Of a stretch of 55,026 bases of DNA, positions 1-8,066 are shown piece after piece. Position numbers and translations under genes: made by a program. Source of the DNA: Candidatus Accumulibacter propinquus (GTDB lineage: Bacteria; Pseudomonadota; Gammaproteobacteria; Burkholderiales; Rhodocyclaceae); the NCBI GenBank assembly GCA_016714935.1, contig JADKBU010000027.1:1-55026 (forward strand). The letters run 5' to 3'. Position 1 is the first letter of the stretch, and every line of letters begins with the position of its first letter. The notes under the pieces are model-generated. The model had not been told where the DNA came from, searched no databases, and saw only the letters and a list, made by a program, of their open reading frames with translations.

Positions 1-632
1 CGCTTTTCCTGCAAGAACCAGAGGAACATGAGGCGGTCGATGAGTACGGCGGTATACCAGCGCAGGTCTTCTCCAGTGTCCGGGATCCCCGCGATGAACT
101 CGGCGAAGGACTTGCGCTGTTTCTCGAACTCCCCGTAAAACTTCTTGGTGACCTTGTCGCGGTCGAAGCCGGCTTGCAGCCGCGCCGCAATGCCCAGCAC
201 CGAGAGAGTTTCCTCCTCGCCCAGCGTGAAGGTGATGGCGGACAGTTTCTGGCGCAGCAATTCGGTGGATTCGCCGACGCGCCAGTGCACCTCTCGGTAT
301 TGATTGGGTCGCCCTGGCGCACGCGAAACCCATTGCCAAACTTGCGTGCTGTGCCCCGCATCGGTGAAGACGATGAGGTGTTCGCGTGCCTGGGCAGTGA
401 TCTTGCGTTCGATCTTCTGGCGAGTGGCGTAGGGCGGGATGTGGCCCGCGTGGTCCGGCAAGGCGTGCAGGATTTGGACGCCGCGCTTGTGCGCGACCAC
501 GGCTAGAGCATGGAGTTGCCCGTCCAGTTCGACCTGATAGGGCTCGCCCTGGCCGGGATAGTCCCAGCCCATGTCGACGAAGAGTGCCTGGAAACTGAAC
601 TGGCGCAGGAGTTGAATGTTTATATCGGGCAT
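1..632 (-). CDS. Eco57I-type DNA methyltransferase, N-terminal part (runs off the window)
   Basis: The reading frame opens at ATG 632 on the minus strand, 3 nt after the helicase stop codon, and stays open to base 1 (about 210 codons). It begins MPDINIQLLRQFSFQALFVD. Further on it contains VTKKFYGEFEKQRKSF and WYTAVLIDRLMFLWFLQEK, which resemble the conserved block that precedes the methylase domain in large Eco57I-like (type IIG) adenine methylases. The catalytic NPPY motif would lie outside the window, so methylase activity is inferred. The tight coupling to a PLD-SNF2 helicase suggests a two-gene restriction or defence unit that modifies and attacks DNA. The early region (about residues 1-110) could carry a nuclease-like fold, but I see no diagnostic motif. 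Confidence 0.72.
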   Translation of the reverse strand, partial: MPDINIQLLRQFSFQALFVDMGWDYPGQGEPYQVELDGQLHALAVVAHKRGVQILHALPDHAGHIPPYATRQKIERKITAQAREHLIVFTDAGHSTQVWQWVSRAPGRPNQYREVHWRVGESTELLRQKLSAITFTLGEEETLSVLGIAARLQAGFDRDKVTKKFYGEFEKQRKSFAEFIAGIPDTGEDLRWYTAVLIDRLMFLWFLQEK

Positions 633-635
633 GAC

Positions 636-3600
636 TTATTGATCCGCTTCTTGGCCCGGTATGAGCCCCAGCGAGCACACCACGCGCGGCTCGCGTAATT
701 GTGCATCTTCTTCCGTGTAGGTCAGGCGGCCCTCCTCGCGCAAGGTCTTCACTGCCCCGGCAAGCTCCTCGTCGTTGACGCCACCGCGCATGAGTCGATT
801 GAGAAGGTCGGCGGCAGTTTCCAGCAGGGGGCGGGCGTAGAGGTCGTCGAGCGCACGTTCCAGTTCTTCGTCGCGAAACAGGGTGTGCCTCTGGGCTTCG
901 GCATAGCGTTTGAGGCGCTCGTAGGCACGGCGGCGTGGGCTGGAGGGCCGACCCAGGCCACCGCCGATCGCCCTGTCCTGGCGCACCGCCAGTTTCAACC
1001 CCTCGGCGACCAGTTCGTGGTGGTTTTCGGCACGGGGCACGGCGGGGGTGTCTGGCGCACATTCAGCCACGCGCAGGATGGTGAACTGGGATTCGGTGAC
1101 GGTCTTGCCATCCGGGCTGATCCAGGCGAGGTGGTCGTTGCCTTCGGGTGACTTCACATACACCAGCGTGCCCCCGCGCGCGGCATCGCTACCGAGTGAG
1201 GGCAACGCAGTCTCGTCGAACGCGAAGGCGCGCGCCGAGTACACCACCGGCGGCATGGATTCGACGGCGTGCGCGAGTTCAGGCTTGTCTTGCGTCGCTT
1301 GTTTCCAGATCTGCCAGGCGTAGGAAGCAAGATCGACGTCGTCGTCACTATCGTCAAGGACACCGGATTTCTCCGTGTAGAGGTCGCGGATGGTGTTGGC
1401 GTCGTCGTCCTCGAAAAAGGCTTCGTCGGTACCCACGACTTCGGCGTTTTCCAGCAGGCGCTGCTGGATGCGGGCACGCAAGTTGATGAGACGTTCGACG
1501 CCTTCGGCGGGCAAGAAAGAGTAGCAGTGGATTTCCTCTGCGCGCTGGCCGATGCGGTCCACCCGGCCGGCGCGCTGAATCAGCCGGATGATCGCCCACG
1601 GCAGGTCGAAGTTGACGACCACATTGCTGTCTTGCAGGTTCTGGCCTTCTGAAAGCACGTCGGTACAGATGAGAACTCGCACCTCGTCGGACTTGCTGAC
1701 GCTCTTGTTATTCGACTTGGGCGAGAAGCGACACGCCAGCGCATAGGGGTCGGCGCTGGCCCCGGTGGCGACTTCGACCTGAGCAATGCCGGCGCGGCGC
1801 ACTTCCCGTGCCAGGTAGCGCGCCGTGTCGGCAAACTGGGTAAAGATCAGCACCTTGTCCTTGGCGTGCGTACGTTCGACAAGACGCTGCAGCGCGATCA
1901 ACTTCTGGTCATGTTGTGGATCCCATCGTCCGTGCGCGCGCAGCAGATCAAGGAGGGCTTGCGTGTCCGCAGCCAGATGTTCGGAAAGCGACCGTTTGAA
2001 CAGTGTGGGGCGTATCCACTTGAAGCGCTTCTTGTATTCACAAGCATATTGCTGATAGACGATCCTGGCGCGCGCCAGACCGTCGGGTGCGGCGTCCGCC
2101 TCGGCCACGGGTTCAACCAAGCCGTCGAGCAGATCTTCGGGGTCGCCTTCCAGGCCTTCAGCGTCTTCGTCCACCCGACCCAGGTCGAGCAAGCCGGCGT
2201 CGAGCACACCTACCGGCAGGTCCAGCGCGTTTTCGATGGCATAAAGGTAAATCTGGTTGCGCAGAATGTGCCGGTCGATCGATTGCAGGAATGAAAAGCC
2301 GTTGGATTCCAGGCGCTTGAAGAGGTTGGTGCGGCAGAACCCCATCAGCCGCTTGCCAGCGCGGCCCAGGTTGTCGATCAGCTTGCGCTCCGCGGCCGTG
2401 GCGGTCTTTTCCGCCAGCGGGTCGACATACAAACCCATGCCGTAGCGGGGCACATGCAGGGCATTGATCTGATCGACCATTTCGGCCGAGTAGAGCCTCG
2501 CATAGCGGTCATCCGGGTCTGCCTCGTCGACGGCGAATTTCAGCGAAATGGGCATGCGTTTCGGGAAGTAACGTTTCTCGCCATCGTTGTCGGCGATGTA
2601 ACGGCGGCCGTTGTCATCTTCCGCCGTGTAGTGCTCGATAATGAAGCTGCGCGTGCGTCGAACCATGTACAGGCGGATCAGCTCGCGCCAGTCGTCAAAC
2701 TCTTCGCTCTTTTCAATGGCGAGAATCGAATTGGCTTTGCACTGGTGCCGGCGCTCGAACTCGGGTTCGCTGATGCCATGTTTGCGCATGTGCCGCTCGG
2801 GTCGAATGCCGATGTTGGCCTTTTCGTCGATAAACAGCCGTAGCTGGCTCGACAGGTCGGTCTTGGTCTTGTTGTAGGGAGTGGCGGTGAGCAGAATTGC
2901 TTTCGCATCGCAACTGCGGATGTAATCGGCAATCGCTTTGTAGCGTCGCCCCTCTCGGTTGCGCAGATTATGGCTTTCGTCGATGAGCACCAGACGATAG
3001 CGCTTGAGGCTGGGCAGTCGTTTGGACACTTGGCTGATCGGCACGACCATGCCGCGCAGGCCGTATTCAGTGCGGTAGCGCTCCCACATCGGTTCCAGGT
3101 TTTTCGGGCAAATGATTAGGGTCTCGTAGCCGAGATCGTCTTCAAACATACGCGCCAACGCGGTTGCCATCATGGTCTTGCCCAGACCGACGACGTCACC
3201 GATCATCACCCCGCCGCGCCGATGCAGATGGCGCGCGGCAATCTTCACCGCGCTTTTCTGAAAATCGAATAGTTCCTGCTCGAAGCGTGCCGGCAGACGG
3301 AATTGGCTGAGACCGGCGCGTGCCTCGGTGCTGAGGTGATAGGCGATATTGAGGTAGATTTGGTACGGGGGAATGCTCGCTTCGCGCGCCCAACTCGATT
3401 CGATGATGGCTGCGAGGTCTTGCGAGACGTCGATGGCCCAGCGGTCTTTCCAGCGCTCTTCGAACCATTCCGACAAACGCTGGGCTGCATGGTGTTCCAG
3501 CACATCGACGTTCAGTTCGCCCTGCTTGGAGAGCCCTTGCAGCGTGAGATTGCTGCTGCCGACGAAGCCGGTGATAGGGTTGTTCACGTCGTCGCGAAAT

Positions 3601-4034
3601 AGCAGATAGAGCTTGGCGTGCAGTGGATACGGCAGAAATAGTTTGACGATGGCCTGGCCCGCTCGCAATTGCCGGGCGAGTCGACGCAGGCCGGCCTCAT
3701 CCTTGCCAGAGGGAATGCCCAAGGTGATCTGTTCGCGCAAGTGGGCCCCGAACTGGGTCTTGAGCCGGGCAGCCGTGCCTTGGTCAATCAGGTTGTCCGC
3801 TGCGACTGCGCGGTAGAGATCCCGAACCTCCTCGTGAGGCGGGCGTTGCATGCCCACCAATACACGGCAAACCTGGCCGTTAGCCGGTTGCCAGGGCTGT
3901 ATCAGGTCATCGATGGCCTGCCAGCCGCGCAGATTGAGGTAGCCCACACAAAAATCGGCCCGGTTCGAGACTTGCAGCGTGGCTCGTAAGGCTTCGAGCA
4001 GTTCTTGTTGGATGTTGTCGAAGATGCGAGGCAT
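636..4034 (-). CDS. PLD-domain SNF2-family helicase
   Basis: This is a 1132-residue cytoplasmic DNA translocase. Residues 1-200 form a phospholipase-D-like domain with HAKLYLLF (H139, K141) and GSSNLT (about 159-164). The SNF2 core follows: Walker A GDVVGLGKT (279-287), DESH (352-355), TATPYN (383-388), then a C-terminal helicase lobe with CTDVLSEGQNLQ and QRAGRVDRIGQ near residues 790-835. PLD-SNF2 proteins paired with Eco57I methylases occur in restriction-like defence loci, and DISARM uses comparable parts. The PLD half may act as a nuclease, but only one HxK motif is clear, so it would need to dimerise. The methylase gene starts 3 nt downstream. The gene abuts the broken end of the ATPase operon with about 50 nt between them. 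Not a typical RapA, because of the PLD domain. Confidence 0.88.
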   Translation of the reverse strand: MPRIFDNIQQELLEALRATLQVSNRADFCVGYLNLRGWQAIDDLIQPWQPANGQVCRVLVGMQRPPHEEVRDLYRAVAADNLIDQGTAARLKTQFGAHLREQITLGIPSGKDEAGLRRLARQLRAGQAIVKLFLPYPLHAKLYLLFRDDVNNPITGFVGSSNLTLQGLSKQGELNVDVLEHHAAQRLSEWFEERWKDRWAIDVSQDLAAIIESSWAREASIPPYQIYLNIAYHLSTEARAGLSQFRLPARFEQELFDFQKSAVKIAARHLHRRGGVMIGDVVGLGKTMMATALARMFEDDLGYETLIICPKNLEPMWERYRTEYGLRGMVVPISQVSKRLPSLKRYRLVLIDESHNLRNREGRRYKAIADYIRSCDAKAILLTATPYNKTKTDLSSQLRLFIDEKANIGIRPERHMRKHGISEPEFERRHQCKANSILAIEKSEEFDDWRELIRLYMVRRTRSFIIEHYTAEDDNGRRYIADNDGEKRYFPKRMPISLKFAVDEADPDDRYARLYSAEMVDQINALHVPRYGMGLYVDPLAEKTATAAERKLIDNLGRAGKRLMGFCRTNLFKRLESNGFSFLQSIDRHILRNQIYLYAIENALDLPVGVLDAGLLDLGRVDEDAEGLEGDPEDLLDGLVEPVAEADAAPDGLARARIVYQQYACEYKKRFKWIRPTLFKRSLSEHLAADTQALLDLLRAHGRWDPQHDQKLIALQRLVERTHAKDKVLIFTQFADTARYLAREVRRAGIAQVEVATGASADPYALACRFSPKSNNKSVSKSDEVRVLICTDVLSEGQNLQDSNVVVNFDLPWAIIRLIQRAGRVDRIGQRAEEIHCYSFLPAEGVERLINLRARIQQRLLENAEVVGTDEAFFEDDDANTIRDLYTEKSGVLDDSDDDVDLASYAWQIWKQATQDKPELAHAVESMPPVVYSARAFAFDETALPSLGSDAARGGTLVYVKSPEGNDHLAWISPDGKTVTESQFTILRVAECAPDTPAVPRAENHHELVAEGLKLAVRQDRAIGGGLGRPSSPRRRAYERLKRYAEAQRHTLFRDEELERALDDLYARPLLETAADLLNRLMRGGVNDEELAGAVKTLREEGRLTYTEEDAQLREPRVVCSLGLIPGQEADQ

Positions 4035-4085
4035 GGACGGGAAATTCCTACTTTGATTCGCCGACGGAAGGTAGCACGAAAAATG

Positions 4086-4145
4086 TCACGGCCGACCAAG
4101 GATCCGCCGTGACAGGGCGCATTCCACGTCACGCCGGCGGCTCAT
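4086..4145 (-). pseudogene. atpG: Remnant of N-ATPase gamma subunit gene (first codons only)
   Basis: A 19-codon frame begins with ATG inside the last codons of atpA, a 17-nt overlap, exactly where the gamma gene starts in N-type ATPase operons. It reads MSRRRDVECALSRRILGRP and then stops. The opening MSRRR-D/E-hydrophobic-E pattern is what I know from the start of N-ATPase gamma subunits; after about 8-10 residues the similarity is lost. The rest of the gene (about 280 codons) is absent: the next 50 nt lead straight into the helicase gene. I infer a deletion or insertion that removed atpG. The call rests on a very short match and on position. Confidence 0.55.
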
Positions 4146-5622
4146 CGCCCGCCTCCTGCAACCAGCCGGCGACGGCCTCCCGCCATATGTCCCGGCCTGC
4201 AGCCAGCCCGGGACACCCTGCCGACGCCTTGTGCAGCAGACTCGCCAGCCGTGTCTGGATCGCCACACCCGCCAGTGCGTCGAATGCGCCCTCGTTGTAG
4301 GCCACCAACCAGGCTAGCTGCTGTTCCGGCGACAGGGGTGCGAGGCGTTCCTGCTTGAGTAGTTCCCGCAGCAAGCGGCCGCGCCGGATCTTGGCGTCGA
4401 CGCCGGCTTCCAGCCGCGAGCCGAAACGGGTGAATACCTCCAGTTCGAGAAACTGCAGGAAATCCAGCTTCATGCGCCCGGCCTCGGCCTTGATGGCCGG
4501 CACCTGAGCCTTGCCGCCGATCCGCGAAACCGAGCGGGTGATGTCGATGGCGGGCAGAAAGCCACGCGCGTAGAGTGCCGGGTCGAGGTAGATCTGGCCG
4601 TCGGTGATCGAGATCAGGTTGGTGGGAATATAGGCGGCGATCTCGCCCTGTTCGGTTTCGACGATCGGCAGGGCAGTCATGCTACCGCTACCGTAGCGCG
4701 CCGCCAGGCAGGTCGAGCGTTCGAGCAGGCGCGCGTGCAGGTAGAAGATATCGCCGGGGTAGGCCTCTCGCCCCGGCGGGCGACGCAGTAGCAGCGAAAG
4801 CTCGCGATAGGCTCGCGCATGGGTGGTGAGGTCGTCGTACACCACCAGCACGTCGCGGCCGCTCCACATCCATTCTTCCGCCAGGGCGCAGCCGGCGAAG
4901 GGCGCGAGGAACTTGAGCCCGGGGGTGGTGGTAGCCTCTGCGACGACGACGCAGCTGATGTCGAGAACGTGGGCCCGGCGCAGGGTCTCGATGGTGCTCA
5001 CCACCGCCGAGCGCTTCTGGCTGATCAGCACATAGACGCAGAGAACATCGCTCCCTTTCTGGGCGATGATCGTGTCCATGGCCAGCGAACTCTTGCCGGT
5101 GCCCGCGTCGCCGATGATCAGTTGCCGCTGGCCTTTACCAATCGGGATCATGGTATCGACCATCTTGCTGCCACTCAGCAATGGGCGCCTGACGAAATCG
5201 CGGGCGGTGATCGGTGGCGAGGAGACTTCGAGGGGGCGTCGGCGGCTGAATTGCGGTTGCGCACCGCCATCGAGGGGATTCCCCAGCGGGTCCACCACGC
5301 GGCCGAGAAAGCCGTCACCGACGCCGATATCCAGTCGCCGTCCGGTCAGGTGGGCCGCCGCGCCGGCGGCGAGGCCATCCTCCTGACCGAGCAGGATGCC
5401 GCCGATGCGCCTGCTGCCGAGGTGAAACACCAGCGCCTCGCTGCCATTCTCGAAACGCAGGATCTGGTCCATCGCCGCCGAGGGCAGCCCCTCGATCCAG
5501 GCGATGCCGTCGCCGATCGCTGCCAGCTTGCCGATTTCGCTGATCCGCAATCGTGGCTGGTAGTCGGCCAGCCACTGGCTGCGCCGGCCACCAGGGTTTG
5601 GGGCAGAAGGCTCAGTGATCAA
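4129..5622 (-). CDS. atpA: N-type F1Fo-ATPase subunit alpha
   Basis: Non-catalytic nucleotide-binding subunit of the F1 hexamer. With the TTG start at 5622 it is 497 residues, normal for the N-ATPase alpha. A GGAGG lies about 8 nt before this TTG, and the start overlaps the end of atpF (stop 5612), as expected for coupled genes. Longer starts further upstream give sequence unlike any alpha subunit. Key features are the P-loop GDAGTGKS (171-178) and the arginine-finger segment SVSRIGGKAQ. The protein ends AGDEPPA, shorter and more divergent than housekeeping AtpA. It is the last intact gene of the operon; gamma, which should follow, survives only as a few codons. Without gamma from elsewhere the F1 rotor cannot be built. 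Confidence 0.9.
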   Translation of the reverse strand: MITEPSAPNPGGRRSQWLADYQPRLRISEIGKLAAIGDGIAWIEGLPSAAMDQILRFENGSEALVFHLGSRRIGGILLGQEDGLAAGAAAHLTGRRLDIGVGDGFLGRVVDPLGNPLDGGAQPQFSRRRPLEVSSPPITARDFVRRPLLSGSKMVDTMIPIGKGQRQLIIGDAGTGKSSLAMDTIIAQKGSDVLCVYVLISQKRSAVVSTIETLRRAHVLDISCVVVAEATTTPGLKFLAPFAGCALAEEWMWSGRDVLVVYDDLTTHARAYRELSLLLRRPPGREAYPGDIFYLHARLLERSTCLAARYGSGSMTALPIVETEQGEIAAYIPTNLISITDGQIYLDPALYARGFLPAIDITRSVSRIGGKAQVPAIKAEAGRMKLDFLQFLELEVFTRFGSRLEAGVDAKIRRGRLLRELLKQERLAPLSPEQQLAWLVAYNEGAFDALAGVAIQTRLASLLHKASAGCPGLAAGRDIWREAVAGWLQEAGDEPPA

Positions 5623-6358
5623 GCCCGCCTGCCTCCGCGAAAACGCCCAGTTCGCCGGCCAGACTGAGATCCAGTTGCCAGGCCCCGAGCGATAGCCGGA
5701 CGCCGGCCAGCAACTCGCTGTCCTCGACGAAATCGAGGTGGACGAGCTTTCCCAGCCGGGCATCGACGGCACCGGAGATCTGCCGGCGTTGTTCCTCCGA
5801 GAGCGGGTGGGCGCTGCTCAACACCCCTTGCCCATGACCATTCTGGCCCGCCCGCAAAGGCTCCAGACGTTCTTCGGGTAGAGCCGAGAGTTCCTCGACG
5901 AAGATTTCTACCAGCAGTGCTTCGATCTCCGGTCCGGCCAGCCGGGCCAGCAGTGCACTGGCGAACTGTCGGGCGAGGGCGCCGGACTGGCTGGCGAGTT
6001 CGCGCTGCAGGGTCTCCTGACGGTGCGCGTCGCGGGCGGCGCTACGTTGCCGCTCGGCAGCCAGATCCCGGTCCAGCGCCTCCATCTGTCGCGCGTGCTC
6101 TGCCGCCATCTGGGCATCGAACTGGCTGCGGGCTGCCGCCTTCTCTCGCTCCCAGTCCGCCAGACGGCTTTCAAACTGGCGCTGCAGGGCCAAAGCCCGT
6201 GCTTCCGTCGCGCGTGCTTCGTTGAGGGAGCCCTCGATGCCAGCGCGACGCTCAGCCAGGGTCGCCAGCACCGGGCGGTAGAGAAAGCGCTTGAGGATCC
6301 AGATCAGCGCCAGGAAATTGATGATTTCGAGGGCAAAGGTGGTCCAGTCCAGACCCAT
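5612..6358 (-). CDS. atpF: N-type ATPase subunit b with delta-like C-terminal part
   Basis: Peripheral stalk subunit of 248 residues. An N-terminal membrane anchor (about residues 8-27, TFALEIINFLALIWILKRFL) is followed by a long charged, Ala/Arg/Gln/Glu-rich coiled coil (about 40-150). A C-terminal globular part (about 155-245) includes LDFVEDSELLAGVRLSLG, which looks like the end of a delta/OSCP subunit. A b-delta-like fusion explains why no separate atpH is present, as is usual for N-ATPases. It lies 9 nt downstream of atpE, and its end overlaps the atpA start. Confidence 0.88.
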   Translation of the reverse strand: MGLDWTTFALEIINFLALIWILKRFLYRPVLATLAERRAGIEGSLNEARATEARALALQRQFESRLADWEREKAAARSQFDAQMAAEHARQMEALDRDLAAERQRSAARDAHRQETLQRELASQSGALARQFASALLARLAGPEIEALLVEIFVEELSALPEERLEPLRAGQNGHGQGVLSSAHPLSEEQRRQISGAVDARLGKLVHLDFVEDSELLAGVRLSLGAWQLDLSLAGELGVFAEAGGLDH

Positions 6359-6367
6359 CGCCGCCTC

Positions 6368-6634
6368 CTACTTCAAGAGGTATTCAAGCAGCGGATTGCG
6401 GAAGAGGATGATCAGCACGATCACCAGGACGTAGATGGCCAGCGACTCGATCATCGCCAGGCCGATGAACAGGGTGCGGGTGATCGACTTCTCCGCCTCA
6501 GGTTGCCGCGACAGCGCTTCCAGCGCCTGCGTGATCGCCCGGCCCATGGCAATGGCCGGGAAGATGATGCCGATCGCGATGGCCAGCGCTGCTGCCACGG
6601 TGGAGACCAGGACAAACCAGTGCATGTCGCTCAT
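6368..6634 (-). CDS. atpE: N-type ATPase subunit c (membrane rotor ring)
   Basis: An 88-residue proteolipid of two membrane helices (about 6-30 and 54-78) joined by a polar loop with RQPEA (43-47). The ion carboxylate is E63 in MIESLAIY. Aligned to the Na+-binding c-subunit of Ilyobacter from the RQPEA loop, S64 and Y68 match Na+ ligands (Ser66, Tyr70). The helix-1 Gln32 position is M30, and the Thr67 position is Leu. Most N-ATPases are expected to be Na+ pumps, so the loss of these ligands leaves ion specificity open. The start codon overlaps the atpB stop (ATGA). Confidence 0.92.
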   Translation of the reverse strand: MSDMHWFVLVSTVAAALAIAIGIIFPAIAMGRAITQALEALSRQPEAEKSITRTLFIGLAMIESLAIYVLVIVLIILFRNPLLEYLLK

Positions 6635-7341
6635 GGGGTGCTTCCTTTCGTGTCGTTCGATGAGGGCGCTTCGCAGTGCTCCGCAGCGGCGTGGGATTGC
6701 ATGCCGCCGGCGATGTAGATCAGGGCCAGCGTGCCGAAGATGTAGGCCTGGACCAGGGCTTCGACGATGTGCAGCATAAGCACCGGGACCGGCACCAGCA
6801 GCCCCGCAACCAGGAGGACCAGCAGCGCGGCCATTTCGAGGCTCATGATGTTGCCGAACAAGCGCATCGCCAGCGCGATGGTGCGGGAAAACTCGCCGAG
6901 CAGATGAAACGGCAGGAGGATCGGGCTGGGGACCAGGTAGTGGCGCAGATAATTCTTCAGGCCTTCGCTGCGGATGCCGAACCAGTGCACCGAGACAAAG
7001 ACCAGACAGGCCAGCGCGGCGGTGGTCGACAGGTTGCCGGTAGGCGCATGCAGACCGGGCACGATTCCCGTCAGATTGGCGACGGCGACGAACAGCCAGA
7101 GGGTGCCGACGAAAGGCAGCAGCAGGCCGGCGCGGCCCGGTAGCACGCCTTCGATGGCCGCCTCGATCGACTGGACGACACCTTCCAGCGCGGTTTGCAC
7201 AAGACCGGGGTGGTCGACCGAGAGTCGTCTGGTCGCCAACCAGCAGGACATTCCGAAGGCCATCAGGATGCCCCAGGTGGTGACCACTGTCGAGGTGATC
7301 CGCAAGCCTCCCAGACTGAAAACAACGCTTGCCGCTTCCAT
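6631..7341 (-). CDS. atpB: N-type ATPase subunit a
   Basis: Membrane stator subunit that forms the ion half-channels against the c-ring; 236 residues with 5-6 hydrophobic segments. The conserved helix with the essential arginine is visible as ALAMRLFGNIMSLE, followed by HIVEALVQAYIFGTLALIYI near the C-terminus. The start at ATG 7341 shares one base with the atpQ stop (TAATG) and gives MEAASVVFSLGG. An extension further upstream would only translate the atpQ end in another frame. No AtpR gene lies between atpQ and this gene, although the usual N-ATPase order has one there. Confidence 0.92.
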   Translation of the reverse strand: MEAASVVFSLGGLRITSTVVTTWGILMAFGMSCWLATRRLSVDHPGLVQTALEGVVQSIEAAIEGVLPGRAGLLLPFVGTLWLFVAVANLTGIVPGLHAPTGNLSTTAALACLVFVSVHWFGIRSEGLKNYLRHYLVPSPILLPFHLLGEFSRTIALAMRLFGNIMSLEMAALLVLLVAGLLVPVPVLMLHIVEALVQAYIFGTLALIYIAGGMQSHAAAEHCEAPSSNDTKGSTP

Positions 7342-7613
7342 TACCAGTATTTTCGGATGAAGAGATAGACGTTGAAGACGCCGATCGCGAGGCCGATGAG
7401 GATCAGATTCACCGTCCACCGCACCGTGTACCCCTCACCCAGGCTATCCAGCCAGCGCCCGAGATAAGCGCCTGCCAGCAAGGGCGCCAGGAACAGCACC
7501 GACAGACTGCCGAGGAAGACAGCCTGTGCGAGCAGCGAGCGCCGACTCCGTTCGGCCTCCTTGAGTCTTTCGCTGTCGCGGGAAACCTCACGACGCCATC
7601 TTTCGTCGTTCAT
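7341..7613 (-). CDS. atpQ: N-ATPase accessory membrane protein, AtpQ (AtpI/AtpZ-like)
   Basis: A 90-residue protein with a charged N-terminus (about 1-30) and two membrane helices, the first ending GAYLGRWLD and the second containing GLAIGVFNVYLF. This G-x-x-L-G-x-W-L-D plus Gly-rich/Asn-Val-Tyr pattern is typical of AtpI/AtpZ-type assembly factors, called AtpQ in N-ATPase operons. ATG 7613 is preferred; a TTG at 7628 in the same frame is possible. There is no clear Shine-Dalgarno sequence, and the start lies in a 26-bp tandem duplication. It is coupled to atpB by TAATG. Confidence 0.75.
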   Translation of the reverse strand: MNDERWRREVSRDSERLKEAERSRRSLLAQAVFLGSLSVLFLAPLLAGAYLGRWLDSLGEGYTVRWTVNLILIGLAIGVFNVYLFIRKYW

Positions 7614-7670
7614 AACGACTTGCAACAATGGTCGTTCACAATGACTTGCGGTGATGGTCGTTCATCACGG
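7605..7670. repeat. 26-bp tandem repeat, about 2.4 copies, at the atpC/atpQ junction
   Basis: Two full units, 7605-7630 and 7631-7656, each begin GTCGTTCA and share 20 of 26 bases. All six differences are transitions. A partial third unit starts at 7657. On the minus strand each unit carries an (A/G)TGAACGAC start-like sequence. Because 26 is not a multiple of three, the copies put start codons in different frames; only the one at 7613 reads into atpQ. Confidence 0.8.
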
Positions 7671-8066
7671 CCACCGATCCAGGGTGCGCAAGCGCCGGAA
7701 AAGCTCCTGCTCCAGCTTCTGCAGATTGTCCTTGACGCTCCGGAGTTTTTCTTCTTCCTGTGCCAGTTGCCCCGCCAGCAGTTCCGAGATCCGTTCGTAG
7801 TCGTCGTCACAAAGGTAGCGCCGGGTGCTGATGGTCAGTTGATCGTCGGCAAAGCGCAATACGGCGCCGGGGCAGGCGAGATACTGCCACGCACCCTGCG
7901 TGGTGCGAAAACGCGACAGCCCATAGTCGAGGACCGTCATGAAGCGGGCGCGTCCCGGCTGAATGCCGAAGCTGCCGCTCGCATCGCTGCCGACAAAGCT
8001 CTGCACCTTGTCGATGCGCTCGCAGCGCAGCGCGCTCTGCAGATGCAGGGTAATCGCGCCGCTCAC
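7665..8066 (-). CDS. atpC: N-type ATPase subunit epsilon
   Basis: Central-stalk regulatory subunit of 133 residues. The GTG start at 8066 overlaps the atpD stop (GTGCGGTGAGC context). The beta-sandwich N-terminal half reads ITLHLQSALRC through FMTVLDYGLSRFR, and the C-terminal half is a helical hairpin rich in Glu, Leu and Lys. A longer upstream start would only translate the atpD end out of frame. Position second in the operon, after beta, is the N-ATPase hallmark (housekeeping operons end with beta-epsilon). Confidence 0.85.
   Translation of the reverse strand: MSGAITLHLQSALRCERIDKVQSFVGSDASGSFGIQPGRARFMTVLDYGLSRFRTTQGAWQYLACPGAVLRFADDQLTISTRRYLCDDDYERISELLAGQLAQEEEKLRSVKDNLQKLEQELFRRLRTLDRWP

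Noticed and set aside
7605..7670. Possible small CRISPR
   Set aside because: Only 2.4 contiguous 26-bp units with no spacers and no cas genes nearby.
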